Made by a program: the position numbers and the translations under genes | Part shown: positions 23,134-36,900 of the stretch, one piece after another | Numbering within the stretch: the stretch's first letter is position 1 | Layout of the letters: each line of letters opens with the position of its first letter | Source: Blastomyces gilchristii SLH14081 | Taxonomy: Eukaryota > Ascomycota > Eurotiomycetes > Onygenales > Ajellomycetaceae | NCBI RefSeq assembly: GCF_000003855.2 | Contig: NW_003101682.1 | Span: 6,182,409 to 6,239,655 of the forward strand | Direction of reading: 5' to 3' | Length of the DNA: 57,247 nt | The notes under the pieces: generated by a model | The model's database searches: none | What the model was told of the DNA's origin: nothing | What the model saw: only the letters and a program-made list of their open reading frames with translations

Positions 23134-24040
23134 ATGAGTTCTTCAATCACTCTGTTATCATCACAGTCTCTACACACCTATGTCTATTATGAAGATAGAG
23201 AGATTAAGATCAGAGATTCTCTGAGATATAAAAGAAATATATTGTCTGAATTTCACAGCTTTATCTGTATTCTTGAACAGAAATTTCACCTTAATTCAAG
23301 CCAGTATAATACTTATGAGATACAAGTAATATACACTGTCAATCTTCTTAAAGACATCTTTGTGACTACTTGAGTTATTAAGAAGAGAGAGCTTGAGTAT
23401 ACTGATACTGTAATAACTTAAGAAGAATTTAAGAACTTTCTACTAAATTAAATTAGAGATTACTACAACTGCAGCTTCACAGCAGTATACTAGTTCAACT
23501 TATTATATTAATAAGATAATGAGAATTCTTCTAATTTCAATGCAAGATTTAAAGAATATTAAGAGAAATTAACTGATGATTTGAATCAATTAAAGACACA
23601 GCTTTATCTTATAAAGCTGACTTACAGAGTGCAGACAATGATATCATAGTATCAGAGTTCATTAATTAATTACACTGAGCTTATTAACCTGACTTCTCAG
23701 ATTTATTTGAATAATTAATTCTCTGAGAAAAAGATCAATAGGATCTCTTCTAAGTAATTAATAACAGAATCTAAATAACACTGTGACAGCTTCAGTGTGA
23801 AGAAAGTAAAGAAGAATTTCAAGTATTCTGATTCTTCACTCACTGTGAAGAAATACTAAAAAAGATTTAATAAAGATCTCTATTTTAACTGTAAAGCTGA
23901 TGATCACTATATCAGTAATTATAAGAAGCTGAAGAAAGAAAGAAACTGAGAAGATATCTTCTCAAAGTTAATTTCTCTTCTGACAAATATATTTGTAGAA
24001 GATAAAGAAGAGAAAGAAATAAAGAATTAATAATTTTCAT
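23134..24040 (+). pseudogene. C2 gag with decayed zinc knuckle
   Basis: Starts MSSSITLLSSQS and stays open for 79 codons, then runs in the same frame through several stops. The knuckle at 23881-23930 reads YFNCKADDHYISNY against the family pattern C-x2-C-x4-H-x4-C: two of the three Cys have become Tyr (TGT to TAT), direct damage by G-to-A changes. Gag would form the particle and bind RNA. Pol lies in a different frame (+1 relative to gag), so a frameshift or a later indel separates them. Confidence 0.8.
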
Positions 24041-24214
24041 ATCACTGAGTTCATGTTATAATTATAATATATACTTCAAATGAGAAGATATCAGTGAGAT
24101 ATCTATACTAACTTCATATTCTATTTCTTTTCTTTGATAAAGAATTGAAAGAAGATAGATCTGTGAGATCATATAAAATTTACTGATGAAAAAAAATATC
24201 ACTGTTTTAGTATA

Positions 24215-27200
24215 ATTTAAGTAAAGTGTGTGATCACAGACTCAGAAGAAATCTTTAAGAAGAGTAGTCTACTTCTTTATACAGTTAACATCATAGATGA
24301 GAATGTCATTCTAGATCTTCTATAATTGAGAGAAAACAATTCTCTCATTGACTGAATTACTCAGATGTGACAGTACTGTCTTACTAATGAAGAGACAGTA
24401 ATAGAGAAATCTGAAGAGTTTCATTGAAAGAATCTTGAGAAAAAGATAGAGTTAATATACTATATAGTAAATGACTGAGACTTGAGAATAGATGAAGAAG
24501 CTATCACTCTCACTACAAGATTAGCAGTAGTATTTATCATTGAAGACAGATGTATACAATATCTCTTTACAGATTATAAGAATATCTTTTTAAAAAGAGA
24601 AGTAGTGAAGTTTTCTGATATTAAGATATAATACAAGATTTATCTTGAAGATGATATAATAGTACTGTACAGATCTCTTTACAACTTATCTGTAAAGAAA
24701 TTGAATGTTCTGCATAAATATCTTGAAGAAGTGTAATCAAAGAACTGAATATATTTATTAAAGAGTCTGACAGAAGTGTCTATACTCTTTATACTTAAGA
24801 AAGACAGTAGACTATATCTATACATAGACTATAGAGACCTCAATAAGATGATGATTAAGAATTACTATTTATTACTGTTAATTAATAAGATGATTAATTG
24901 ATTATCTGAAGTAAAGATGTTTACAAAGATTGATATATAGAATATCTATTATAGAATCAGAGTTAATGAAGATAATGTTTGAAAAACAGCTTTTTATATC
25001 AAGTACAGCAATTTTGAATATCTTGATTTATCTTTTAATCTTTGTAACACTTCAGTCATCTTTCAGACCTAGATAAATGAGACACTGCAGAGTCTTATCA
25101 ACATCTTCTGCATAGTATATCTGAATGATATTCTAATCTTCTCAAAAACAGAGAAAGAACATGATACTTATGTTCAAGAAGTGTTGAGTAACTTGAGACA
25201 GTATTAACTCTATATAAACACTGAAAAATACTCATTCTATATGCAGGAGATTGATTTCTTAGATTATATTATTGAGATGAACAGCATTTCAATGAACAGA
25301 AGCTAAGTCTTCATCATTGAGAACTGACTGATGCTGTGAATGTACTGTGAGATGCAGATATTTCTAGAATTTGTGAATTTCTACAGATGATTCATCTATA
25401 TATATTCACAGATTACTGTCTCTCTTACAGATCTGTTTAAGAGAAGTGTGAAAGATAGAAAAATGAGACTGTTTATTCTCACTCAAGACACTGTGCAGAT
25501 ATTTGCAGAATTAAAACAAGCTTTTACAGATATTATAATACTGAATCATCTTAATTCTGACTTACTCAGTCAGTGTGAGACTGATGTATTCAGAAATGAG
25601 ATCTATGAAATCTTTTCACAGTTGACATCAGAGATCTTTTAATATTGAAAGAATCAGAGAATAATCATCTCTGAGAATACAGATAATGAAATGTCTGTGA
25701 GAGAAGACTTTTTCACAGAGTCTATAAGACACTGTGAATAAAGATTAGTTATCTTCTTCTCTAAGAAGTTATCACTCACACAGAGAAGATATGATACTCA
25801 TAATCAAGAGATATTAGCAATTATTAAATTCTTTAAGATCTGATAATATTATCTTCAGAGTAGTAAGTACTCAGTGCAAGTTCTTACTAATTATGTAAAT
25901 CTGCATTACTTCTTGATAATAAAGAGCTTGACAGAATATCAAGCTAGATGAGCAGAGCTGCTTTTGAAGTATAATTTCTATATTCAATACTGTTCAGATT
26001 GACTTAACTCTGCTGATATACTGTCTAAATAACTCAATTATAATATTATTAATACAGAGAAGAATTCTATAAAAGAATCTCTGTCATCACTGCAGAAGAA
26101 GCTAACTGCAGAGAATTAAGATTCTCTAAAGCTTGAGAACAGCACTGATAAGACAGCTATACAACTCAGTATAGAAGATGAAAGAAAACCTGAATCTCTG
26201 CAGAGAACTGACACTGATAATTATAAGCTTTTCATGTTATATCTTACAATCATTGAATTAATAAAGAATAAAACAGTCTACAATCTTTCAATCTGACTAC
26301 TTTTAAAATTCATTGATAAGTTATAAAAGAGAGATATCTCTACTGTAGCTTGAATTTAGAAGTTGAAGAAGAAAGAATCTGATTTAAACTTAAAAGAGAC
26401 AGACTCTGAGTGAGACAATACTGCTAAGAAATCAAGTCACTGATAATTAGAAGAATGTGAACTTCTACTGCTGAATGATTCAGTCTTTATCTCTCATAGC
26501 AGAGTGATATATCAGAAGTTATTAAGAATTCATTATAATAATTCTTATATAAGACACTTCAGATTAGAGAAGACTGAGAAGCTTTTAAAATATAAATATA
26601 TTTAAGACAAGCTTTGAACAGATATCAAAGAGTATATTAAGACTTATAATATCTATTAAAGAATAAAGATTCTGTGATATAAGTAATTCAGTGAGTTAAT
26701 ATCACTGTCTGTTTCAAAGAGCTTATAACAGAATCTATTAATGAATTTCATAGTTAATCTGCTAAAGTTGATAAGAGTTAAAGAATATAACTCAATTTTG
26801 ATCATTATTGATTACTTTATAAAGATGATTAAATATATCTCTATTTATAAAAAGATTAAAGCCTCTGAATTGACTGATCTATTTTTAGATATCATCATTT
26901 GTAATCACAGTGCTCTGAAATTATTAATAACAGGTTGAGAATTTCTCTTCATCAGTAAATACTGATTGACTTTTTATTATTATCTTATAATAAGGCATCT
27001 TCTCAGTACTGTATTTCATTCACAGACAGATGATCAGACTGAATATCAGAATCAGATACTAGAACAGTATCTTTGAGTATTCTATTTATATTATCAGAAT
27101 AATTAACTTAAACATCTTCTGATCACTGAATTCATATATAATAATACAAAGAATATAATCTTAAAGATATCTTCTTTCTATACTTATGAAAAATATAATT

Positions 27201-27830
27201 CTTTGTTATTCAGTGATGTTACAGACAACATTTCAAAGAGAGAGATAGATAGTTAGAATGTTAAATAGATACAGAGAACAGAGTACTTCTCAGTATTAGA
27301 AGTAAAAGTAAGATTGAAACTTTTAAATAAAATTCATGAGAAGGTGATGAAAAGTATTCACTATACTCAGAAGTAGCAGATAAAATACTATAATTAAAAA
27401 CATCTTTCAATGAAGTTTTTAATAGAGAATCAAATACTACTTTCAGTAAAGAATATCAAGACAATGAGACTGTATAAGAAGCTCAGTGAGTGATAACTAG
27501 AACCTTTCTCAGTAATAAGAGTGATAAGTAAGCAGATATATAAGTTAAAATTACTTACAGAATTCAAATCAATTCATTCTATTTTTCACATTTTCTATTT
27601 GAAGCTCTATAAGTAATATTCTGAGATGAAGCTGTCTCAGCTGAATAATATTGAGATTGAGAGTGATACTGAATATCTTATAAAGAAAATATTAAATAAA
27701 TGAATATATTATAATAAGCTTTAATATCTTGTAAAATAAGAAGATTATTCATTATCAGAGAATTTATAAGAATCACTTGAGTATTTGAAAAATACTGAGA
27801 AAGAGATTGCAAGCTATGAGACAGCTAGTA
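24215..27830 (+). pseudogene. C2 pol: linker, RT, RNase H, integrase, chromodomain
   Basis: One frame, TGA replacing most Trp. Linker/protease end: DENVILDLLWLRENN.LIDW (about 24295-24360). RT: LYIDYRDLNKMMIKNYY, then YLNDILIFS (about 25110-25140; the YxDD motif has Asp to Asn), and VNFYRWFI. RNase H: RRYDTHNQEILAIIKFF. Integrase: the zinc domain has Tyr for Cys; the core ILIIIDYFIKMIKYIS is at about 26790-26840 and TDDQTEYQNQILEQYL at about 27025. Chromodomain: EYLIKKILNKWIYYNKL, then WEDYSLSENLWE (about 27665-27790). The 26741-26938 stretch is open for 65 codons. The enzyme is dead in this copy. Confidence 0.9.
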
Positions 27831-29670
27831 GAGACTGCTCTGTTATATATCAAAGATGTTGAATAAGAAATGCTGTTTAAGACTTCTTATTTTTCTCAAA
27901 GAGTTGTTTAGAGATAATCTCACAGTAATGAGTTAGTATTTTATAAACTCTGTAGCACTCTTCTTCTATTTTCTTCTAAAGAATTTTTAGAAGTTTAATG
28001 AGACTACACAAGTGTAAAATTCCTGAAGCAGTTAATAAGAAAAGAAAGAGATATTTAAAATTAATAAAAAAGATTAATATTATCAATCTGTAAGCTGCTG
28101 CTATCTTAATGAGACTACAGTCTGCTGAAAAAGTAAAAAGAAAGAATCAGACTCTACTTATCAATAATCACACTCTTATCAAACTCATTCTTCACTGTTA
28201 AAGTCTTCAGCACTGATATCTTTATCTGCTGAGAAGTTAGCACTACAGCATCACAGAGAAGCATGCTGTAGAAGAGTATAAGAGATGCTTAAAGTATTAA
28301 CTTATTAATTTATAAAGCATCTTAGTCATCTGCTTCAATTGAAGTGAGATTCTCTTCAATCAGTGATTGATCTTTATAATGCTTTTAACAGTAGTACTGA
28401 CTGACTTCTTCTTAAGATCAGTCATTCTGAGATGTTTTTTTATCTCAGAGATTCATACTTTCATCTTCTTTTACAGATAAGCAAGAGAGATCTCTTCAGT
28501 CTTAATAAAATTTATCAATACTTAGAGCTCTAAGACTCTTACTCTGTACTGCTTGAGTATCTGAACTTCTTATCAGAGCTGCTATAATGCCTTCTTATAG
28601 AGTAGATAATACTTACAGAGAGATAGAAGTTATTATTACAGATATAACAGAAATAACAGAAGTGAAAGAAGAAGTAAGTGTATAAGATTCTCTTCTTCTT
28701 CAGCTGCTTAGCACAGTATAAATAAGTGATAATATCAGTCAGAGATTACACTGAAGCCTTCTTACAGAGAGAAGATAAAGAAACTATGAAACTCTGCAGA
28801 CTCAACTCAGTAGTATTCTGAGCAGAGCTCAAGTATGTTATAGAAGAGAAACTACAGATTGAGCTTCTCAGAGCTGCTGTTTTTAAAATCAAGCTCTTCT
28901 CAGAATTCTTTCTGAATGATCACACAGAGTTATATATCACTGTGTTAATTGAGTGAAGAGGCAGTATTACAACAGTGATTAAGAGAGCAGAGAATGAACT
29001 GAATGCAGACAAACTGATCAGCAGAAGAGATGACACTTCACTGCAAGGCACAGCTACTATCACCGCGGCTACAAGAGATGCAGAAGAAGGAGAAGATGTG
29101 ATAATAAGAGTGATGCTCTCATGACTCATTGACACTGCCATCTCTGCCTTCAACCTGGCTTTCTTGATAGTCATAGAGGCCGCAGCTGCATTATGAAGAC
29201 ATTTATTCACTAGAAAATGTCAGAATAAGCTCTTTATTATCTTTTAAAAATGATACTCTCATACACTCACTGTTACAATTGAGAGAGAAGAAAGAAAAAT
29301 ATATCATAGAAGAGAGAAATCTTTTCAAAAAATTCTATCACTATTATTAGCTTTATCTTTAAAATACATTACTTTTGCAGAGAATTTCATACATAGAATG
29401 AAATATAATAAGAGATCTGTAAATCACTTATTAACTACATTTTTCACATCTTAAATTAATATATAAGGAACTCACTTATCATATGTTTGATTTGAATGAA
29501 GATGAAAAAAGAAAGATCTACACAGTTAGTAGAAAAACTCATCTATTTCTTTATATTATATACAGTACATGTGCTGTTAATTGATTGATAACTATTACTA
29601 TATAACAAAGATAACTCTCAATCTGATAATCTTAAGAGTATTAAGACTATACTCTTAAAGAGAAGAGTAT
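27830..29670. other. C2 3' internal region with antisense frame
   Basis: About 1.8 kb, present also in C1 (13393-15158 and 16257-16300). Function unknown. The most open frame is on the minus strand at 28920-29210 (96 codons, Ala/Ser-rich: SSPSSASLVAAVIVAVPCSE) and continues with stops to about 28600. Ccgcgg at 29062 is a local CG remnant. Whether this was a real antisense gene or chance openness cannot be decided here. Ends in a purine-rich tract (29655-29668). Confidence 0.5.
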
Positions 29671-30203
29671 TATCATACTTCTAACTGTGTTCAGACTCTG
29701 CTGCAGTTTTATATAACTTATTACTTTCATATAGATGATTTCATTCTCTCTGAACTGATTTTCAATTACTTTATAACATTATTTGAATATATTATAGAAA
29801 GATCTGATTGATGAATATAAGAATCTCACTTCTATATAAGATTAGCAGATTACTCTTTCTTAATAGTGAGACACTGCTGAGGTATCACTTCAGCTATTCT
29901 CACTCATAGAATAAGAGAAGAGTATCTGCTCATTGTCTATATAGAATAGCTAGATACTGACTTCTTATCAAAGAAGTCAGTAATTTGTTTTGCTTCTACT
30001 GAAATATATATGAGAGTTACTGCATTTCTCATACAATCTTCTTAGTATACTAAGTATTATATATGTGATATTCTTGCAATAACTCTGTAGCCTACAAGCT
30101 CACTATTCAAGCGAGATAGTCAAGCTCACTTATACAGCTTCTCAAACAACTACCTCTATATAACATCACTGACTAGTCACTGCTTCGGTTCCGCCATGTT
30201 ACA
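29671..30203 (+). repeat. C2 3' LTR
   Basis: 533 bp, starts tatcatac (decayed TGTCACGC), ends ccgccatgttaca. CG survives in its last ~100 bp only, the mirror image of the 5' LTR. Confidence 0.95.
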
Positions 30204-33200
30204 GTAATTTTAACTTATATATCTGTTTATTTATCACTCTTATTACTGAGAAAGATTCTAGTCATTACTCACTAAGCTTTTTATACAGTCTTATTATCTT
30301 AATATTCTTTGCTAAAAGTAGTACTTAATTCTCTATTAAGAACTTCATTGAAAGATGTTTTTAATTATAGTATTTCATCTATTACTTCTAAGTGTGATGA
30401 ATGCTTTTCACTATCTTCTTATAAATTTTATTTAAAAGTTTCAATTTCACTTTTACTTCTGATACTGAGAAGTACTCTGTTCTCTGTATCTGTTTAACAT
30501 TTTAACTGTCTATTCTCTTTTTTGAAATGTTATTTATAATGTCACTGAGTAATGAAGAATTATATTTATAATAAGTATAGAAAGAAGATATCTTTAACAT
30601 TGCATTCTTTGCATTATTATATATAAATTCTGTAGAGTTTAGCTCAATTATTCTAATCATATAAATAGAATGCTTAAAAATACTGTTCTAATATCTGATT
30701 CTGATATTCAGTCTGGTAATCTATCTGCCAGATAAAATGTAATACTGAGAAGATATCTTATTATAAGATGATAGTAAAAGACTGATCAGTATTTACTGAT
30801 GAAGAGAAATTCTTAATTTATTATCAATGACTTTAGAGCACTGTGATTATAAATAATAATATTTAAAAATAGGTCAGTTAATTCAGAGACTTTAATCTTT
30901 TTATAAGTAGAGATATATTTAATCATCTTTATAAAGTAGTTAATAATGATTAAAATTGAGTTATATTCTTTAACTCTTGGTGACTTTAGTAGATTAACTA
31001 TGAAATTCATTAATAAATTCTATTATAAGCTTTTTAAAACAGGCAGTGATATTAACTCACTGTATTACTTATACTGTGAAATCTTTATTCTTTAACAGAT
31101 ATTATAAGTCTTAATATACTCTTTAATATCTGTCTAAAGCTTGTTTTAAATGTATTTATATTTTATAAGCTTCATAGTCTTCTCTAATCTGAAGTGTCTC
31201 ACATGAAAATTATTATGATAAATTCTTAATAACTTCTGACATACTACTCTGCTATAAGAGACAAAGACTGAATTATTCAGTAGTAGAAGTTTATATTCTT
31301 CTAGTTATCACTGACTTAATTTCTTAGTAACACTGTCTCACTCAGAGTCTGTCTCTTCTAAGTTCAAACTGAGTTCTTTCTTCTTCAACTTCTGAATTCA
31401 AGCTGCAGTAAAGATATCCCTCTTCTATAACTTATTAATAAATTTCAAAAGTAGTCAGATTGAAAGATTGTAGACTGTTTCATTCTTTATCAATTCAATA
31501 ATAGTAAGATATAATATAAGAAGCTTATAATCTTCAGTATCAGTTCTCTGCAGAGATCTGAGTTTTCTTTCATCTTCTATACTGAGTTATACAGCTGACT
31601 TATCAGTGCTGTTTTCAAGCTTCAGAGAATTTTAACTCTCTACAGCCAGCTTCTTCTACAGTGATAATAGAGATTCTTTTATAGAATTCTTCTTCTCATT
31701 AATAATATTATAATTGAGCTGTTTAGACAGTGTATTAGCAGAGTTAAACTGATCTGAATAATATCAGATATAGAAATTATACTCTGAAAGCAACTTCACT
31801 CATCTGACTTAATGTTCTGTCAAGCTCTTTGTTATTAAGAAGTAACACAGATTTATATAATCAGTGAGAACTTGTACTAAGTACTTACTACTCTGAAGAT
31901 AATATTATCAGATCTTAAAGAATTCAACAATTGTTAATATCTCTTAATCATGAGTATTATATCTTGTCTGTGTAAGTGATAACTTCTTGAAGAAGAAGAT
32001 CACTGATCTTTATTCATAGTATCTTATAGACTCTGTGAAAAAGTCTTCTCTTACAAACATTTCATTGTCTGTATCTTCAGAGATTATTATTCTCTGATTC
32101 TTTCAATATTAAAAGGCCTCTAGTGTCAACTGTGAAAAGATTTCATAGATCTCATTCTCAGATATATCAGTCTTATACTAACTGAGTAAGTTAGAATTAA
32201 AGTGATTCAGTATTATAATATCTGTAAAAGCTTGTTTTAATTCTGTAAATATCTGTGCAGTGTCTTGAGTGAGAATAAACAGTTTCATTTTTCTATTTTT
32301 TACACTTCTCTTTAACAGATCTGTAAGAGAAATAGTAATCTGTGAATATATATAGATAAATTATCTGTAGAAATTTATAAATTCTAGAAACATCTGCATT
32401 TTACAGTATATTCACAGTACTAGTCAGTTCTTAATAATGAAGACCTGACTTCTGTTTATTAAAATATCATTAATCTCAATAATATAATCTAAGAAATCAA
32501 TCTTCTGTATATAGAACAAGTATTTTTCAGTGTTTTTATAGAGTTGATACTGTCTCAAGTGACTCAACACTTCTCAAACATGAGTATTATATTCTTTCTC
32601 TGATTTTAAGAAGATTAGAATGTTGTCTAAGTATACTATATAGAAGATATTGACAAGGTCTCACAGCATTTTATTTATATAGATCTGAAAGATGGCTGAA
32701 GTATTACAGAGATTAAAAGATAAAACAAGATATTTAAAATTATTATACTTTGTATGAAAAGCTGTTTTTTAAATATTATCTTTATTAACTCTGATTCTAT
32801 GATAGACATTCTGTATATTAATTTTTGAGAATATCTTTGCTTCAGATAATTAATCAATCATCTCATTAATTAATAGTAATAAATAGTAACTCTTAACTGT
32901 TATCTTATTGAAGTCTCTGTAGTCTATACATAGACATAGTCTACTGTTCTTCTTGAGTATAAAGAGTATAAGCATCTCTGCTGAACTCTTTAATAAGTGT
33001 ATTCAGTTCTTTGATTGCACTTTCTTAAGATATTTACACAGAATATTCAATTTCTTTACAGATAAGTTATAAAGAGATCTGTACAGTGTTATTACATCAT
33101 CTTCAAGATAAATCTTATATCATATCTTAGTATTAGAAAACTTCACTGCTTCTCTTTCTGAAAAGACATTCTTATAGTCTGTAAAGAGATATTATATATA

Positions 33201-33506
33201 TCTGTCTTTAATAATGAATACTGCTTCTAATCTTACAGTGAGAGTGATAACTTCTTTATCTATTCTCAAGTCTCAGTCATCTACTATATAGTATATCAAC
33301 TTTATTCTTTTCTCAAGATTCTTTTAATAAAACTCTTCACATTTCTCTATCACTATCTCTTCATTAGTGAGATGATATCATTATATCTAAGTAACTTAGT
33401 TAATAAGAGAATTATTTTCTCTTAATTATAGAAGATCTAGAATGACATTCTTATCTATGATATTAATAGTATGAAGAAGCAGACTACTTTTCTTAAAGAT
33501 TTCTTC
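30204..33506 (-). pseudogene. C1 pol segment: linker to integrase
   Basis: Reverse-strand copy of C2 pol, read from 33506 down to 30204. RT: the region near 32940-32880 codes the DYRDLNK block; YLDNILIF at about 32640-32615 shows the second catalytic Asp changed to Asn, a different hit from C2. RNase H at about 32100-31750. Integrase core, with ILIIINYFIKMIKYIS, at about 30970-30925: the first catalytic Asp is also Asn. The left border is the C2 TSD (30204-30208); the right border is the D TSD (33502-33506). The segment starts in the linker just after gag. Confidence 0.88.
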
Positions 33507-33826
33507 TGTAAGAGGCCTACGTCAAATAGATCGGTATAATATTTATAGGTCTTATATAACAAAGTGAAAAATGTTAAAGAAGAAAAGAAAGAGAAAGTGT
33601 GAGAATCAGTGATCAGAGTGAATATTTATACATGTATGTGATGATGTACATGATGAAACTTCGGGGTGAAAGAATAGAGGTTTTCATACACAGTGAAGCT
33701 TCGGGGTGAAAGAATAGAAATTCTGTAGGTTTTCAGCTGAGAATCAGCAACTGAGAATCAAAGTAATAGAAATCTGTGAAGTGTAACAGAATAGTCTATA
33801 TAATTGATCAGATGCAGCTCATCATA
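33507..33826 (-). repeat. D 3' LTR
   Basis: 320 bp. In element sense the ends are TGTGACGG (from the partner) and CCTCTTACA. Contains an imperfect tandem repeat with a 40-bp unit (33655-33694, then 33695-33722), each with acttcgggg or gcttcgggg. The outer (left) end keeps cctacgtc and gatcggta. Confidence 0.93.
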
Positions 33827-33850
33827 TTAGCTCTCTCTCTCTTTCTTGAT
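33827..33850 (-). promoter_or_regulatory. D polypurine tract
   Basis: On the minus strand, aagaaagagagagagagcta directly precedes the 3' LTR; the likely plus-strand primer. Confidence 0.75.
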
Positions 33851-33959
33851 TATATGTAGCTCTCATCAGTCAAGAGCTGTGATCTCAGATAACATGAAAC
33901 TCAGAGTTCAGATTGAATGATTATAGCTGATTCATTTCATAAGATATTATCAGCTGCAG

Positions 33960-36900
33960 CTGCAGAGTCTCTCATCAAGAATATCTTTAATCTCTTATTC
34001 AAGTTCATTATCTTCTTCTATAATCTCTGGCGGCTGCCAGTCAGAAGTCAGTTGAAAAGAGAACAGATCAGTGATGATATAGCAGAGTAAGCTTATATAA
34101 AAGATATTATAAATCTCTGATGATATGTTAAAATAGTAGTTATAACTATCTAGAACTTCTATTACTTTATACTTTGTATGATAATAATTCAGTGTGTGAG
34201 ATGAGCATGTAATCTGTATATTCTTAAGATTCAACTATATCAGATCTTCTATCTTATATTACTTAGCAGAATCTCAGTGAATATTAATTCAGTTCTTTTA
34301 ATCTTGTTTAGTACTTGCTATGAAGGCTTCTACTCAGTCACAGACATTTTAAAGCTTTATTACTATATCATCAGCAGTCTGAATCAGACTGTGAGAGTTT
34401 GATGTGAACTGTGTAATCTCTAAAAGATTCAACACTTTCATGTCATAACTGTGTGTAAGAAAGAACAGGCTTATATCTGTTGAGACAGTATCTCAATTAT
34501 TAATAGTGACCTCTGTATGTAGAAGAAGGTCATGTCAATCATCTTATAAGTGATTACAGAACTTATAAAGATAATTCTTTACAGTCTGAATTATTTATTC
34601 TGATACATTATTAATCTCAGAGTGATAGACAGTTGATAAACAGTGTATAATCTTAAGAACTTAACAGATTCTTATTCAGAGAGTACTTATAAATTAACAG
34701 CTCTGATCTGATACTATAGATCTCAGTAATTCATGCATCTAATAGAATAAGTTTCATAGAAAGACTTCAGTGACTTGTTCAGTATTCATCTTATTACAAG
34801 ATTCTAGTATTATATCTTTACTTAATCAGTTCACAATAATCAGAATATTTCTATAACTCTTGCTCTCAGAGAGATTAACTGTGAAGTCAATTATCACATC
34901 TTGTCAAATTCTATCAGAGATATCAAGTGATTTCAGTAGGTCTTTTCTACAATTCTTTTATAAAGTAACAGAGAAATAATAATTGCAGTTTCAGACAAAG
35001 TGTCTGATACTGTTCAATATCTCAGGTCAGTAGAATTCTTAAGAGATTATTCAATACAGTTATTCATGATCTGAATAATCAGTTATATATAAATCATGAA
35101 TCTCTTGCATTATTCAGATGTATAGAGGTTTGAACTGAGAGACTCAATATTGTTCACAGAATTATAGAGTATTATTACTATTAATTGAACATTCTGAGAT
35201 GTTGATCTTTATACATAGTTCTGAAGAAAATCAAGACACTTCTTATTATACTGCTTCAGTGAGAGTCTGAAGAAGTTCATCAGCTTGAGCTGTTATATAC
35301 TACAGTTTATTCAGTGTGAGAGAAGTTGAAATATTAATATCAGTGTCAGTGACAGTTCAGAGAGAGAATGTTCTAATCAGAGAAGCATGTATAATGTCAT
35401 GAGTTATTTCATCTTAATTAACTAATATCTTCAGATTTAAGAGTTAATGTTTCTGATTCATTCAATGAGTGTCTGTTATATTGAAAGATATATCTTGCTC
35501 TCATTGTGAGGGAGTATCTGTCATTGAGTTCTAGCTGCTGAGATGATAGTGTATAGTGAAATGAAAACAGCTTAATAGCTCAGATCATTACATCTGACAT
35601 TCAGTAAGCTTATAGATAATTATGAAATACTTGAGATTCTTATAATCTGTGATTATCTTAAATTTGAAGACACTTCAGAGTTCAGAGTCTTATTCTTCTA
35701 GACAGTGTATAATTGTGAGAAGTTTCTTATCATAGATCTCATAATTGTATTCAGTGAGACTCAGTTTCTTAGATATAAAGATGCATAATTGTAAGACATC
35801 TTTATCATCATATTATAATATAACTTCTTCTGTGATATAGTCAGAGAAATTAGCTTCAATAACTGTCTTACAATCAGAATTGAATATTATTAGTAGAGAA
35901 GTATTAATAAATATCTTCTTTATTCTGTGTGAATATGACTTCAGTATCTGCTAATCACTGAAATACTGAATTCTTCTTAATGAGTTCTGTGAGTAATCTT
36001 ATAATATCTGAGAAGTTTCATATGAATCACTGATAGAAGTTAGTAAATCTGATAAAGCTTTGTATATCTTTCACAGTATATGAAGCTTCTCACTTGAGAA
36101 TAGTAGAGATCTTCTCAGAATTCATTCAAATTTTCATATTAGCTTCTATGATAAATCTAAGTATTTTGTACTCTTGACTTTGAAATCATACTTATTAATA
36201 TCTATCAGTAGTTCTGTCTCTTGTAATTATTATAATACTCTTTATACATGTACTTGATATTCTTTTCTGAATTTATCAGTGAAGATGAGAATGTCATCTA
36301 GATATATAGATGAAAACTTATTAAGAAAATCTCAGAGTGTCTAGTTGATATACTTCTAAAATATACTGAAGACATTAGCCAGTTCAAAGAGTGTGACTAC
36401 TTATTTAAAGAGATTATAATATGTTTAGAATACTGTAAGTCATTTATCTTCTTCAGTGATACAAATCTTATGAAATGTAGTAATAACATCTAGCTTTGTA
36501 AATCATTGAGCTTATCTGATATATGCTAGAGTTTCATTGATAAGAGATAAGGGAATAATGATCTTTCTTTATCAATCTGTTCAGATCTTAATAGTTTACA
36601 CAGAATCAGAGTTCTTTATCTGATTTCTTTGTAAAGAGAATAGAAGCTGCAGTGAAAGAGTTACTAACATGTATGAATTTCTTATTCAACAGATGATTGA
36701 GTATCTTCTGAAGAAGAAGAAGTTCATCTTGAGATATAGTATAAAGAGAGTCTTATAATGACTTGAACTTCTTATCATTCTTCTTTTCTAACTTGATACT
36801 GTGATTTACTTCTGAGTCTTATAAAGAGAGTATATTCATAATGTTATCTTATTGAAAGATATCTAGATATTCATGATATTATTGAGAGAGTTTTGTGTGA

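Larger units (their letters stand above)
22409..30203 (+). mobile_element. Ty3/gypsy chromovirus C2 (uninterrupted)
   Basis: 7,795 bp, plus strand, 533-bp LTRs, TSD gtaat at 22404-22408 and 30204-30208. It is inserted in the opposite orientation into its own relative C1. It is the only uninterrupted Ty3 element here and provides the reference for C1. Order: LTR, leader, gag with knuckle, protease/linker, RT, RNase H, integrase, chromodomain, 1.8-kb 3' region, polypurine tract, LTR. Confidence 0.95.
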
